Of a stretch of 64,000 bases of DNA, positions 55,769 through 63,200 are shown piece by piece. The stretch lies in the NCBI RefSeq assembly GCF_017308975.1, contig NZ_JADWPD010000030.1:62001-126000 (forward strand). The letters run 5' to 3'. The notes under the pieces were generated by a model. It searched no databases. It was not told the DNA's origin and saw only the letters and a list, made by a program, of their open reading frames with translations. The first letter of the stretch is position 1. Each line of letters begins with the position of its first letter. Origin of the DNA: Amycolatopsis sp. MtRt-6 (lineage in GTDB: Bacteria > Actinomycetota > Actinomycetes > Mycobacteriales > Pseudonocardiaceae). Both the position numbers and the translations under genes were made by a program.

Positions 55769-56839
55769 TCACCCTCCCGACGAACGGCCGGGCGCGAGAC
55801 CGACAGCGACGGCGTGACAAGCGCCGAACCCTTCGGCACGCGCGACGATCCGGCCGGCTTCGACGCGCACGGCGGCCTCGGTGGCGTCGCTGACGGCGGT
55901 GACGCCGGCGGCGGCCGCGAGTTCCCCACCGGCGTCGCAGACCAGCCGAAGCCGGGGCCGATCCGGGGGCGTGATCGCCTGGTCGAGGCAGCCGCGCAGG
56001 TCGGCGACGGCGAGGCGGGTCAGCGGGGCGAGCTCACCGGGGTCGCTGGTGACGAGCACGGCGGTGACGTCGGCGCCGGCGCGGACGGCTTCTTCGAACG
56101 CGGCGGCGCGGTGCAGGCCCAGCACGGTGACGACGCCGTCGCCGGGCCGGAAGGTTTCGCCGGTCAGCAGGTCGGTCGCCGTCGGCGGGTCCCACGGCTG
56201 GTCCGCGGGCCGGGCCGGGGTGGTGATCGGCGGCTCGGCGGGCCAGTCGTCGCTCAGGTCGAGGTCGAGCAGGGCGGTGCAGGCGGTGACGAGGTGGAAC
56301 GGTTCGCCGAAACCCGGCGCGGCGGCGGCGAGCTGGCTCGCGCCGTGCAGCGTCGTGAGCGCGGCCTCGGCGACCCGCACGAGCCGGCGTCCCGGGCGGG
56401 CGCGTTCGAGGGCGAGCCCGAGCAGGACGGCGTCGACCCGCATGAGCTGCGCGAACGGCCGGCGGGTGTGCTCGTCGGCGAGGACCTCCGGGAGCAGGTC
56501 GCGGCCGAGCCGGGCTTCGTCGCTGTCGCTGTCGGTGGCCAGCGGGAGCCGGGCGATCCAGGCGCGGGCGAACGCGGCCAGGACGTCGGCCGCGGCCGGG
56601 TCCGCGGGCGGGGCGGCGGGGCGGGGGGCGCGTTCGGCGAGGTCTGCCAGGACCGCGAAGTACAGCGCGCGCTTGCCGGGGAAGTTGGAGTAGACCGCCC
56701 CGCGGGTGAGTTCGGCGCGTTCGGCGATGACGTCGATCTTTGCCTCGCGGAAGCCGCGGCGGGCGAACTCGTCGCGAGCGGCGGCGAGCACCTTGGCGCG
56801 GTTGCGTTCCTGGGTCTGCGCCCTGCTGAGCCTGACCAT
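55769..56839 (-). CDS. TetR family regulator with thioredoxin-like C-terminal domain
   Basis: The 356-residue protein is longer than ordinary TetR proteins (about 200). Residues 1-60 are the HTH (RAQTQERNRAKVLAAARDEFARRGFREAKIDVIAERAELTRGAVYSNFPGKRALYFAVLADLAE), followed by a helical ligand domain to about 215. The final 130 residues look like a degenerate thioredoxin/peroxiredoxin fold: TGETFRPGDGVVTVLGLHRAAAFEEA, DVTAVLVTSDPGELAPL, LRLVCDAGGELAAAAGV, VRVEAGRIVARAEGFG. No CxxC is seen. It diverges from a cytochrome P450 gene and probably represses it. ATG 56839 is chosen as the first plausible start. Confidence 0.82.
   Translation of the reverse strand: MVRLSRAQTQERNRAKVLAAARDEFARRGFREAKIDVIAERAELTRGAVYSNFPGKRALYFAVLADLAERAPRPAAPPADPAAADVLAAFARAWIARLPLATDSDSDEARLGRDLLPEVLADEHTRRPFAQLMRVDAVLLGLALERARPGRRLVRVAEAALTTLHGASQLAAAAPGFGEPFHLVTACTALLDLDLSDDWPAEPPITTPARPADQPWDPPTATDLLTGETFRPGDGVVTVLGLHRAAAFEEAVRAGADVTAVLVTSDPGELAPLTRLAVADLRGCLDQAITPPDRPRLRLVCDAGGELAAAAGVTAVSDATEAAVRVEAGRIVARAEGFGACHAVAVGLAPGRSSGG
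55770..55805 (-). promoter_or_regulatory. Candidate ECF42-type promoter before sigma gene
   Basis: TGTCGGTC (55805-55798) and TCGTCGGG, spaced 14 nt apart on the minus strand, lie 21 nt or more upstream of the sigma gene's start. It implies autoregulation. It overlaps the last codons of the TetR gene upstream. Confidence 0.7.
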
Positions 56840-56885
56840 CGTCCTCCTTGCCGTCGGGTCCGGGAGCAAGATACCGTCACCACTG

Positions 56886-56917
56886 AGATGATTATAACAT
56901 CTGATTTCAACATCTGG
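56886..56917. promoter_or_regulatory. Operator region between TetR and P450 genes
   Basis: AGATG/CATCT arms (56886-56902) surround an AT-rich centre, and AACATCTG occurs twice (56896-56903, 56909-56916). This AT-rich stretch is the likely binding region of the TetR regulator, directly upstream of the P450 ribosome-binding site. Confidence 0.55.
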
Positions 56918-56925
56918 AGTGGTGG

Positions 56926-58101
56926 ATGACCCCCGAGATCGACCTGACCGACCCGAAGGTGCTCACCGACCCGTTCACCACCTACGACCACGCGCGGGAA
57001 CTGGGCGCGGTGGCCAAGCTGGTCATCCCCGGGTTCGGCCCGTTCTGGGCCGTGACCCGCTATGCCGAAGCCCGCGCGATGCTGAGCGACCCGCGGTTCG
57101 AGGTGAACTCCGGCAGCTTCCTGCGCCCGCCGGGCATCCCCGACCACTGCCTGGCGTACCTGGAGACGATGGCGGAGAAGGACGGCCCGGAGCACCTGCG
57201 CCTGCGGCGCCTGGTCGCCCCGGCGTTCACCCCGAAGCGGGCCGCGCAGCTGCGGCCGCGGCTGGCGGCGATCACCGAACGGCTGCTCGACGAGCTGCCC
57301 GGCCACGCCGAAGACGGTGTCGTCGACCTGGTGCCGCACTTCGCGCGGCCGCTGCCGATCGACGTCATCTGCGAGCTGGTCGGCATTCCCGGCGCCGACC
57401 GGCCGCGCTGGCGCGAGTACGGCGCGGCGGTGGCCGGCGGGCTGGGCCCGGACTTCGCCGCGGCGATCCCGGCGATCATCGAGGGCGCGCGGGAAGCCGT
57501 GGCGCGCAGCCGGGTCGAGCCGGGTGACGACCTCATCGGCGACCTGGTGCGCATCCAGGCCGAGGACGGCGACCGGCTCTCCGACACCGAGCTGGTCACC
57601 CTGGTCTGGCACCTGGTCCTGGGTGGGCAGACGCCGGTGAACCTGGTCGCCAACGCCGTCGAAGCACTGCTGCGGCACCCGGACCAGCTGGAGCTCCTGC
57701 GCGGCGACCCCGGGTTGTGGCCGGGCGCGGTGGAAGAGCTGATGCGCTTCTGCAGTCCGCAGCTGCTGACCACGCCGCGGTTCGCGCGCGAAGACGTCGA
57801 GATCGACGGGCAGGTGATCGGCAAGGGCGAGCGGGTGACGGCCGCGATGGTGGCCGCCGACCGTGACCCGCGGGCGTTCGACGATCCCGAACGCTTCGAC
57901 GTCACCCGCTCCGGGCCGGCGCAGCTGGGTTTTTCGCACGGCCCGCACTTCTGCCTGGGCGCCTCGATCTCGCGGGTGCAGACCGAGGTGGCGTTGTCGT
58001 CGCTGTTCGCGCGCTTCCCGGGCCTGGCGCTCACCGAGGACGTGCCGCGGGCACCCGACGGCGGGACCTGGCGTCCGGCGCGGCTACTGCTGGCGCTGTA
58101 G
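56926..58101 (+). CDS. Cytochrome P450 with altered I-helix motif
   Basis: The 391-residue bacterial class I P450 has the heme loop FSHGPHFCLGAS (Cys ligand), the ExxR pair within EELMRFCSP, and an I-helix VLGGQTPVNLVANAV. The usual acid-alcohol pair reads AGxET, but here the acid is Gln (GGQT), followed by Pro; this may alter O2 activation. It is cytosolic and needs a ferredoxin partner not found here. RBS GGAG precedes the ATG. It is divergent from a TetR regulator; the substrate is unknown. Confidence 0.93.
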   Translation: MTPEIDLTDPKVLTDPFTTYDHARELGAVAKLVIPGFGPFWAVTRYAEARAMLSDPRFEVNSGSFLRPPGIPDHCLAYLETMAEKDGPEHLRLRRLVAPAFTPKRAAQLRPRLAAITERLLDELPGHAEDGVVDLVPHFARPLPIDVICELVGIPGADRPRWREYGAAVAGGLGPDFAAAIPAIIEGAREAVARSRVEPGDDLIGDLVRIQAEDGDRLSDTELVTLVWHLVLGGQTPVNLVANAVEALLRHPDQLELLRGDPGLWPGAVEELMRFCSPQLLTTPRFAREDVEIDGQVIGKGERVTAAMVAADRDPRAFDDPERFDVTRSGPAQLGFSHGPHFCLGASISRVQTEVALSSLFARFPGLALTEDVPRAPDGGTWRPARLLLAL

Positions 58102-58860
58102 GACGAGCGCTTCGATGCCGTCGAGGACACGGGCGAGGCCGAAGCGGAAGGTGTGGGCCGGGTTCTCGGCGGCGTTGTGGGCCTCGCCGGCGGCTTGGCC
58201 GACGCGGGAGGAGATCGGGTAGTGCGCCGCGTCGGCGGCCGGGATGCCGGCCAGCACCGGCCCGGCGCGCTCCCACCACTGGGCGTCGGTCATCCCGGTG
58301 GCGCGGACCAGGCGGGCGTTGTCGAGCGAGCTGCGCGCGGTGGTGCGGACGAGGCCGGTGACGAGGCTGACGACGGCGTCCATTTCGACATCGCCGAGGC
58401 CGATGCCGTCGATCGCGCGCAGCTCCTGCTCGTATTTGGCGAAGCTGTTCGGGCCGAGCGCGGAGCGGCTGGTGGTGACCTGCAGCAGCCAGGGGTGGCG
58501 GTGGAACAACGCCCACTGGTCTTCGGCGATGGCGGTCAAAGCCGCGCGCCAGCCGAGCCCCTCGTCGAGGGTGGCCAGCTCGCCGTGGACGTGGTCGATC
58601 ATCAGGTCCAGCAGCTCGGCCCGGCCCGGGACGTAGGTGTAGAGCGACATGGGGGAGACGCCGAGCTGCTCGGCGACCCGGCGGATGGTGACGGCCTCGA
58701 TGCCGTCGGCATCGGCCAGCGCCACCGCCGCGCGGACGACGTCGGCGGTGGCCAGCTTGGGTTTCGGGCCGCGGCGTGGGGGTGCCGAGACGCCCCAGAG
58801 CAGCTCGATCGCCCGCTTCGGGTCGCCGTCGCCGTTCTCCTGCGTGCGCACGCCGGCCAT
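58084..58860 (-). CDS. TetR family regulator (divergent from DrrAB-type exporter)
   Basis: The 258-residue protein has the HTH PKLATADVVRAAVALADADGIEAVTIRRVAEQLGVSPMSLYTYVPGRAELLDLMIDHVHGE and a TetR_C-type ligand domain with WALFHRHPWLLQVTTSR. It is similar to repressors that control DrrAB/ABC-2 exporters. ATG 58860 is preferred because the HTH-proximal residues follow; longer frames would overlap the operators. The two operator copies at 58876-58926 sit between it and the exporter genes. It overlaps the P450 3' end by 18 nt. Confidence 0.9.
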   Translation of the reverse strand: MAGVRTQENGDGDPKRAIELLWGVSAPPRRGPKPKLATADVVRAAVALADADGIEAVTIRRVAEQLGVSPMSLYTYVPGRAELLDLMIDHVHGELATLDEGLGWRAALTAIAEDQWALFHRHPWLLQVTTSRSALGPNSFAKYEQELRAIDGIGLGDVEMDAVVSLVTGLVRTTARSSLDNARLVRATGMTDAQWWERAGPVLAGIPAADAAHYPISSRVGQAAGEAHNAAENPAHTFRFGLARVLDGIEALVLQRQQ

Positions 58861-58875
58861 TCTGCCCACCTGATT

Positions 58876-58892
58876 TCCGTACAACGTACAGA
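58876..58892. promoter_or_regulatory. TetR operator copy 1 (TCCGTACA-N2-GTACAGA type)
   Basis: A near-palindrome of form TCCGTACA..GTACAGA, here with AC... centre (GTAC-AAC-GTAC), lies in the gap between the TetR and exporter genes, upstream of the exporter -10 box TAACCT (58900-58905). Confidence 0.7.
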
Positions 58893-58909
58893 GTTGTGCT
58901 AACCTCTTC

Positions 58910-58926
58910 TCCGTACACTGTACAGA
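58910..58926. promoter_or_regulatory. TetR operator copy 2 (TCCGTACA-N2-GTACAGA type)
   Basis: A second copy of the same element, 34 bp from the first, covers the predicted exporter transcription start and ends 13 nt before the ATG at 58940. The pair suggests cooperative repression of both divergent promoters. Confidence 0.7.
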
Positions 58927-58939
58927 ATTAAGGGGCAGG

Positions 58940-59866
58940 ATGACTCCGCAGATCCACGCCGAGGGACTTCGCAAGCGCTACGGCGACGCGTACGCCCTCG
59001 ATGGCTTCGATCTCTCCGTCCCGGCCGGCACCCTGTGCGGCCTGCTGGGACCCAACGGCGCGGGCAAGACCACGGCCGTCCGCGTGCTCTCGACGCTGCT
59101 GCGGCACGACGGCGGCGTCGCCCGGGTGGCCGGCTTCGACGTCGCCGCCGAACCGGCGAAGGTGCGCGCCTCGATCGGGCTGGTCGGGCAGCAGGCCGCC
59201 GTCGACGAGCTCCTCTCCGGACGGCAGAACCTGATCCTGTTCGGGCGGCTGCACCACCTGGGCCGCGCCGAAGCCACCCGCCGCGCCGACGACCTGCTCG
59301 AGCGGTTCGACCTGGCCGGCACCGGGTCGAAGCCGGTGTCGGCCTACTCGGGCGGGATGCGGCGGCGCCTCGACCTGGCCGCCTCGCTGCTGGCGGCGCC
59401 GCGGGTGCTGTTCCTCGACGAGCCGACGACCGGGCTGGACCCGCGCAGCCGCACCGAGGTCTGGCGGGCGGTGCGGACGCTGGTCGGCGACGGGACGACC
59501 GTGCTGCTCACGACGCAGTACCTGGAGGAAGCCGACCGGCTGGCCGACCGGATCAGCCTGGTCGAGCACGGCCGGGTGATCGCCGAAGGCACCCCGGCCG
59601 AGCTGAAGGGCTCCCTGGGGGCGACCCGGATCGAGCTGGTGCTCACCGACCCCGACGCCCTCGGCGCGGCGGCCGGGCTGCTCGCCCGGGTCACCGGCGC
59701 CGAACCGGTCACCGAGGAGCTTCGGGTGAGCGCGCCGGCCGAGCCGTCGATGCTGACCGACGTCGTGCGTGAGCTGGCGGCGACCGATCTGTCGTTCGCC
59801 GACGTGGCGCTGCGGCAGCCGACGCTGGACGAAGTGTTCCTGGAGCTGACGGGGGTGACCCGATGA
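58940..59866 (+). CDS. DrrA-type ABC transporter ATP-binding protein
   Basis: The 308-residue protein has Walker A LLGPNGAGKTTAVRVLSTLL, Q-loop IGLVGQQAAVDELLSG, signature YSGGMRRRLDLAASLL, Walker B VLFLDEPTTGLDPRSR, and the DrrA-type C-terminal extension (LSFADVALRQPTLDEVFLELTG). Members export daunorubicin-like drugs and other lipophilic molecules with an ABC-2 permease. AGGGGCAGG precedes the ATG. It is coupled to the permease gene (ATGA). Confidence 0.94.
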   Translation: MTPQIHAEGLRKRYGDAYALDGFDLSVPAGTLCGLLGPNGAGKTTAVRVLSTLLRHDGGVARVAGFDVAAEPAKVRASIGLVGQQAAVDELLSGRQNLILFGRLHHLGRAEATRRADDLLERFDLAGTGSKPVSAYSGGMRRRLDLAASLLAAPRVLFLDEPTTGLDPRSRTEVWRAVRTLVGDGTTVLLTTQYLEEADRLADRISLVEHGRVIAEGTPAELKGSLGATRIELVLTDPDALGAAAGLLARVTGAEPVTEELRVSAPAEPSMLTDVVRELAATDLSFADVALRQPTLDEVFLELTGVTR

Positions 59867-60645
59867 GGTGGGCGGTCGAAGACGGCTGGACGCTGACCCA
59901 GCGCTACCTGGCGCAGCTGGCCCGGCGCCCGGCCCGGCTGGCCGGCGTGGTGGCGTTCCCGATCCTGATGGTGCTGATCTTCGCCTACCTGCTCGGCGGC
60001 GGGATGAGCGTGCCCGGCGGCGGCTCCTACCGGGAGTTCCTGATGCCGGGGATGTTCGCGATGACGATGGCCTTCGGGCTGTCGGGGACGATGATCGCGG
60101 TGGTGGACGACACCGGCAAGGGCGTCACCGACCGGTTCCGGTCGCTGCCGATGGCGCCGTCGGCGGTGTTCACCGGGCGGGTGGCCGCGGACCTGGTGAA
60201 CGCGTCGCTCGCGCTGGCGGTGCTTGTCGGCTGCGGGCTGGCCGTCGGCTGGCGCCCGCACGGCAGCGTGGGCGAGACGCTCGCGGCGCTGGGCCTGCTG
60301 CTCCTGCTGCGGGTGGCGCTGGTGTGGGTGGGGATCTACCTGGGCCTGCTGACGTCGGACCCGTCGATGGTGACGCTGGCGCAGACGCTGGAGTTCCCGT
60401 TCGGGTTCCTCTCCGGCGCGTTCGTGGCGACCTCGACGATGCCGGTGTGGCTGGGAACCGTGGCGGAGTGGAACCCGTTGTCCTCCACGGTGACCGCGGC
60501 GCGGGTGCTGTTCGGCAACCCGGGCGCGGCCGGGACGTCCTGGGTGAGCGCGCACGCGGTGCCGATGGCGGTGGTCTGGCCGCTGGTGCTGCTGGCGGTG
60601 TTCGTGCCGTTGTCCGTGCGCCGATACAGGAGGCTGGGGAACTGA
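59863..60645 (+). CDS. DrrB-type ABC-2 transporter permease
   Basis: The 260-residue protein has six membrane helices with the ABC-2 profile: RYLAQLARRPARLAGVVAFPILMVLIFAYLLGG, YREFLMPGMFAMTMAFGLSGTMIAVVDDTGKGVTDRFRSLPM, and the late ATSTMPVWLGTVAEWNPLSSTVTAARVLF. With the preceding ATPase it forms a drug-type exporter controlled by the divergent TetR. The stop overlaps the CTG/AAC start region of the helicase gene. Confidence 0.93.
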   Translation: MRWAVEDGWTLTQRYLAQLARRPARLAGVVAFPILMVLIFAYLLGGGMSVPGGGSYREFLMPGMFAMTMAFGLSGTMIAVVDDTGKGVTDRFRSLPMAPSAVFTGRVAADLVNASLALAVLVGCGLAVGWRPHGSVGETLAALGLLLLLRVALVWVGIYLGLLTSDPSMVTLAQTLEFPFGFLSGAFVATSTMPVWLGTVAEWNPLSSTVTAARVLFGNPGAAGTSWVSAHAVPMAVVWPLVLLAVFVPLSVRRYRRLGN

Positions 60646-63200
60646 ACGTCCATTTCGAACCGGGCGAACCACCACGGGCGGGACGCCTGGTGGTCGACGG
60701 CCGTGAGCTGTCCATTGCGGACGGTCTGCCGGAACTGCTGGCCGGCGCCGACGCCTTCTGGGCGACGGCGGCGCGGGCCGCGCTGCGGCTGGTGGCGGCG
60801 GGCCGGCTGCTGCCGGGGGTCACCGCGGGCGGGCACGATGCCTGGCGCGCCGGGCCGCTGGAACCGGCGGAAGCCGCGTGGCTGCGGGACCTGGCGGCGG
60901 CGATGCCGCCGGACGAGCGCGCGCCGGGACCGCTGCTGCGGGCGTTCCTCGACGCCGTCGCCGACACGCTGCCCCGCACGCCCGCCGCGGCGAAGGCGGC
61001 CGGGACGCGGTTGTTCGCCGCCGCCGCACCGCAGCGCGCGGATTCCCTGCGTGACTGGTCCGACGAGCTGGCCGCGGGGCTGGACTCGGGGATCCGGGTG
61101 TCGCTGCGGCTGGAGGCTCCGGACGGGTTCGCCACCGGGCGCTTCCACGCCGTGGTCCAGGTGCACAGCGTGACCGATCCCGGGCAGGTCGCCGACGCGG
61201 CGGACCTGTGGGCCACCGGGCGGTTCGGGCCGCGGGCCCGCATCGACACCGTGCTGGCCCTGCGGCGGGGTGCGCAGGTGTGGCCGGCGCTGGGCCCGTT
61301 GCTGACCTCGGCGGTGCCGGCCGAGCTGGTGCTCGGCGAGGACGAGGTCACCGAGCTGGTCGCGGCCGCGGCGCCGCGGCTGGCGGCGGCCGGCATCGAC
61401 GTGCACTGGCCGGCCGAGCTGGCGGGGTCGCTGACCGCGCGGGCCGTCGTCCGCGCCGGCGACACCCCGGGCGACCTGCCGTCGTTCTTCGGCGGCGGGC
61501 GCGCGCTGGCGTTCGACTGGCAGCTCGCCCTCGGCGGCGAGGTGCTGACCGAGGCGGAGCTGGACGCGCTCGCCGAGGCCCGCCGCCCGGTGGTGCGGCT
61601 GCGTGACCGGTGGGTGCTGGTCGACCCGGCGCTGGCGGCGAAGGCACGCGAGCGGGCGCTGAAGCCGCTGACGCCGGTCGACGCGCTGGGCGCGGTGCTG
61701 TCGGGGACCACCGAGGTCGACGGCGAGGTGGTCGAGGTCGTCACCGACGGCTGGCTGGCCCAGCTGCGGGAACGGCTGTCCGCGCCACCGGAACCGCAGG
61801 TGCCGCCGGCCGGGCTGGCCGCGGCGTTGCGGGACTACCAGCTGCGGGGCCTGCAGTGGCTGGCCACCGTCACCGGGCTCGGCCTCGGCGGGTGCCTGGC
61901 CGACGACATGGGCCTGGGCAAGACGGTCACGCTGATCGCGTTGCACCTGCACCGCGCTTCGGGCCCGACGCTGGTGGTGTGCCCGGCGTCGCTGCTGGGC
62001 AACTGGGAACGCGAGATCCGCCGGTTCGCCCCCGGCGTAGCGGTGCGGCGCTTCCACGGCAGCGCCCGGTCACTGGCCGACGTCGAGGACGCCGCCGGGT
62101 TCGTCCTCACGACTTACGGCACGCTGCGCACCGATCCCGCGCCGCTGGCCGGGGTGCGGTGGGGGCTGCTGGTGGCCGACGAGGCCCAGCACGTCAAGAA
62201 CCACCGCTCGGGCACGGCGAAGGCGCTGCGGCTGGTGCCGGCGGCGGCGCGGGTGGCGCTGACCGGGACGCCGGTGGAGAACACGCTCTCGGAGCTGTGG
62301 GCGATCCTCGACTGGACCGCGCCCGGCCTGCTGGGGTCGCTCGGCGAGTTCCGGACGCGGTGGGCGAAGCCGATCGAGGCCGGGGACGCGGTGGCGGCCG
62401 AGCGGCTTGCGCGGTTGCTGCGGCCGTTCCTGCTGCGGCGGCGCAAGTCCGACCCCGGGATCGCGCCCGAGCTGCCGGCGAAGACCGAGACCGACCGGCC
62501 GGTGGCGCTGAGCGCGGAGCAGGTGGCGCTGTACGAGGCGGTCGTGCGGGAGATGATGGCCGAGATCGCCGCGAGCGACGGCATGGCCCGGCGCGGCCGG
62601 ATCGTCAAGCTGCTGACCGCGCTCAAGCAGATCTGCAACCACCCGGCGCAGTACCTCAAGGAGCCCGGCGGCCGGTCCGGGAAGGTGGAGCTGCTCGACG
62701 AGTTGCTGGACACGATCCTCGCCGAAGACGGCGCGGTGCTGGTGTTCACCCAGTACGTCGCCATGGCGCGGCTGCTGGAGAAGCACCTGGCCGGGCGCGG
62801 CATCGCGACGCAGCTGCTGCACGGCGGGACACCGGTGCCGCGCCGCGAAGAGATGGTGGCTCGCTTCCAGGACGGCGAGGTGCCGGTGTTCCTGTTGTCT
62901 TTGAAGGCGGCGGGCACCGGGCTGAACCTCACGCGCGCCGATCACGTCGTGCACTTCGACCGCTGGTGGAACCCGGCGGTGGAGGACCAGGCCACCGACC
63001 GCGCGTACCGGATCGGGCAGACCCGGCCGGTGCAGGTGCACCGGCTCGTCGCCGAGGGCACGGTCGAGGACCGGATCGCGGCGATGCTGCGGGAGAAGCG
63101 GGCGCTGGCCGAGGCGGTGCTGGCCGGGGGCGAGGCCGCGTTGACGGAACTGTCGGACACCGAGCTGGCGGAGCTCGTCGAACTGAGGAGCCGCGGATGA
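60642..63200 (+). CDS. SNF2-type DEAD/DEAH helicase (HepA/RapA-like)
   Basis: The protein is about 852 residues if translation starts at CTG 60642 (AGGAGG ends 9 nt before it), or 836 from GTG 60690; no ATG is near. An actinobacterial N-terminal region of about 390 residues precedes the SNF2 ATPase: LRDYQLRGLQWLATVTGLGLGGCLADDMGLGKT (motif I), VVCPASLLGNWEREI, VADEAQHVKN (motif II, DEAQ), ALTGTPVENTLSELW, then helicase-C QLLHGGTPVPRREEMVARF and DRWWNPAVEDQATDRAYRIGQ (motif VI). It probably remodels nucleic acid or dislodges RNA polymerase. A SWIM protein follows with overlap, a conserved actinomycete pair. Confidence 0.9.
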   Translation: MNVHFEPGEPPRAGRLVVDGRELSIADGLPELLAGADAFWATAARAALRLVAAGRLLPGVTAGGHDAWRAGPLEPAEAAWLRDLAAAMPPDERAPGPLLRAFLDAVADTLPRTPAAAKAAGTRLFAAAAPQRADSLRDWSDELAAGLDSGIRVSLRLEAPDGFATGRFHAVVQVHSVTDPGQVADAADLWATGRFGPRARIDTVLALRRGAQVWPALGPLLTSAVPAELVLGEDEVTELVAAAAPRLAAAGIDVHWPAELAGSLTARAVVRAGDTPGDLPSFFGGGRALAFDWQLALGGEVLTEAELDALAEARRPVVRLRDRWVLVDPALAAKARERALKPLTPVDALGAVLSGTTEVDGEVVEVVTDGWLAQLRERLSAPPEPQVPPAGLAAALRDYQLRGLQWLATVTGLGLGGCLADDMGLGKTVTLIALHLHRASGPTLVVCPASLLGNWEREIRRFAPGVAVRRFHGSARSLADVEDAAGFVLTTYGTLRTDPAPLAGVRWGLLVADEAQHVKNHRSGTAKALRLVPAAARVALTGTPVENTLSELWAILDWTAPGLLGSLGEFRTRWAKPIEAGDAVAAERLARLLRPFLLRRRKSDPGIAPELPAKTETDRPVALSAEQVALYEAVVREMMAEIAASDGMARRGRIVKLLTALKQICNHPAQYLKEPGGRSGKVELLDELLDTILAEDGAVLVFTQYVAMARLLEKHLAGRGIATQLLHGGTPVPRREEMVARFQDGEVPVFLLSLKAAGTGLNLTRADHVVHFDRWWNPAVEDQATDRAYRIGQTRPVQVHRLVAEGTVEDRIAAMLREKRALAEAVLAGGEAALTELSDTELAELVELRSRG

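Noticed and set aside
55769..63200. A secondary-metabolite biosynthetic cluster built on the P450 and DrrAB exporter
   Set aside because: No polyketide synthase, NRPS, terpene synthase or other core enzyme is present. P450 and exporter each have their own TetR regulator, pointing to independent small units.
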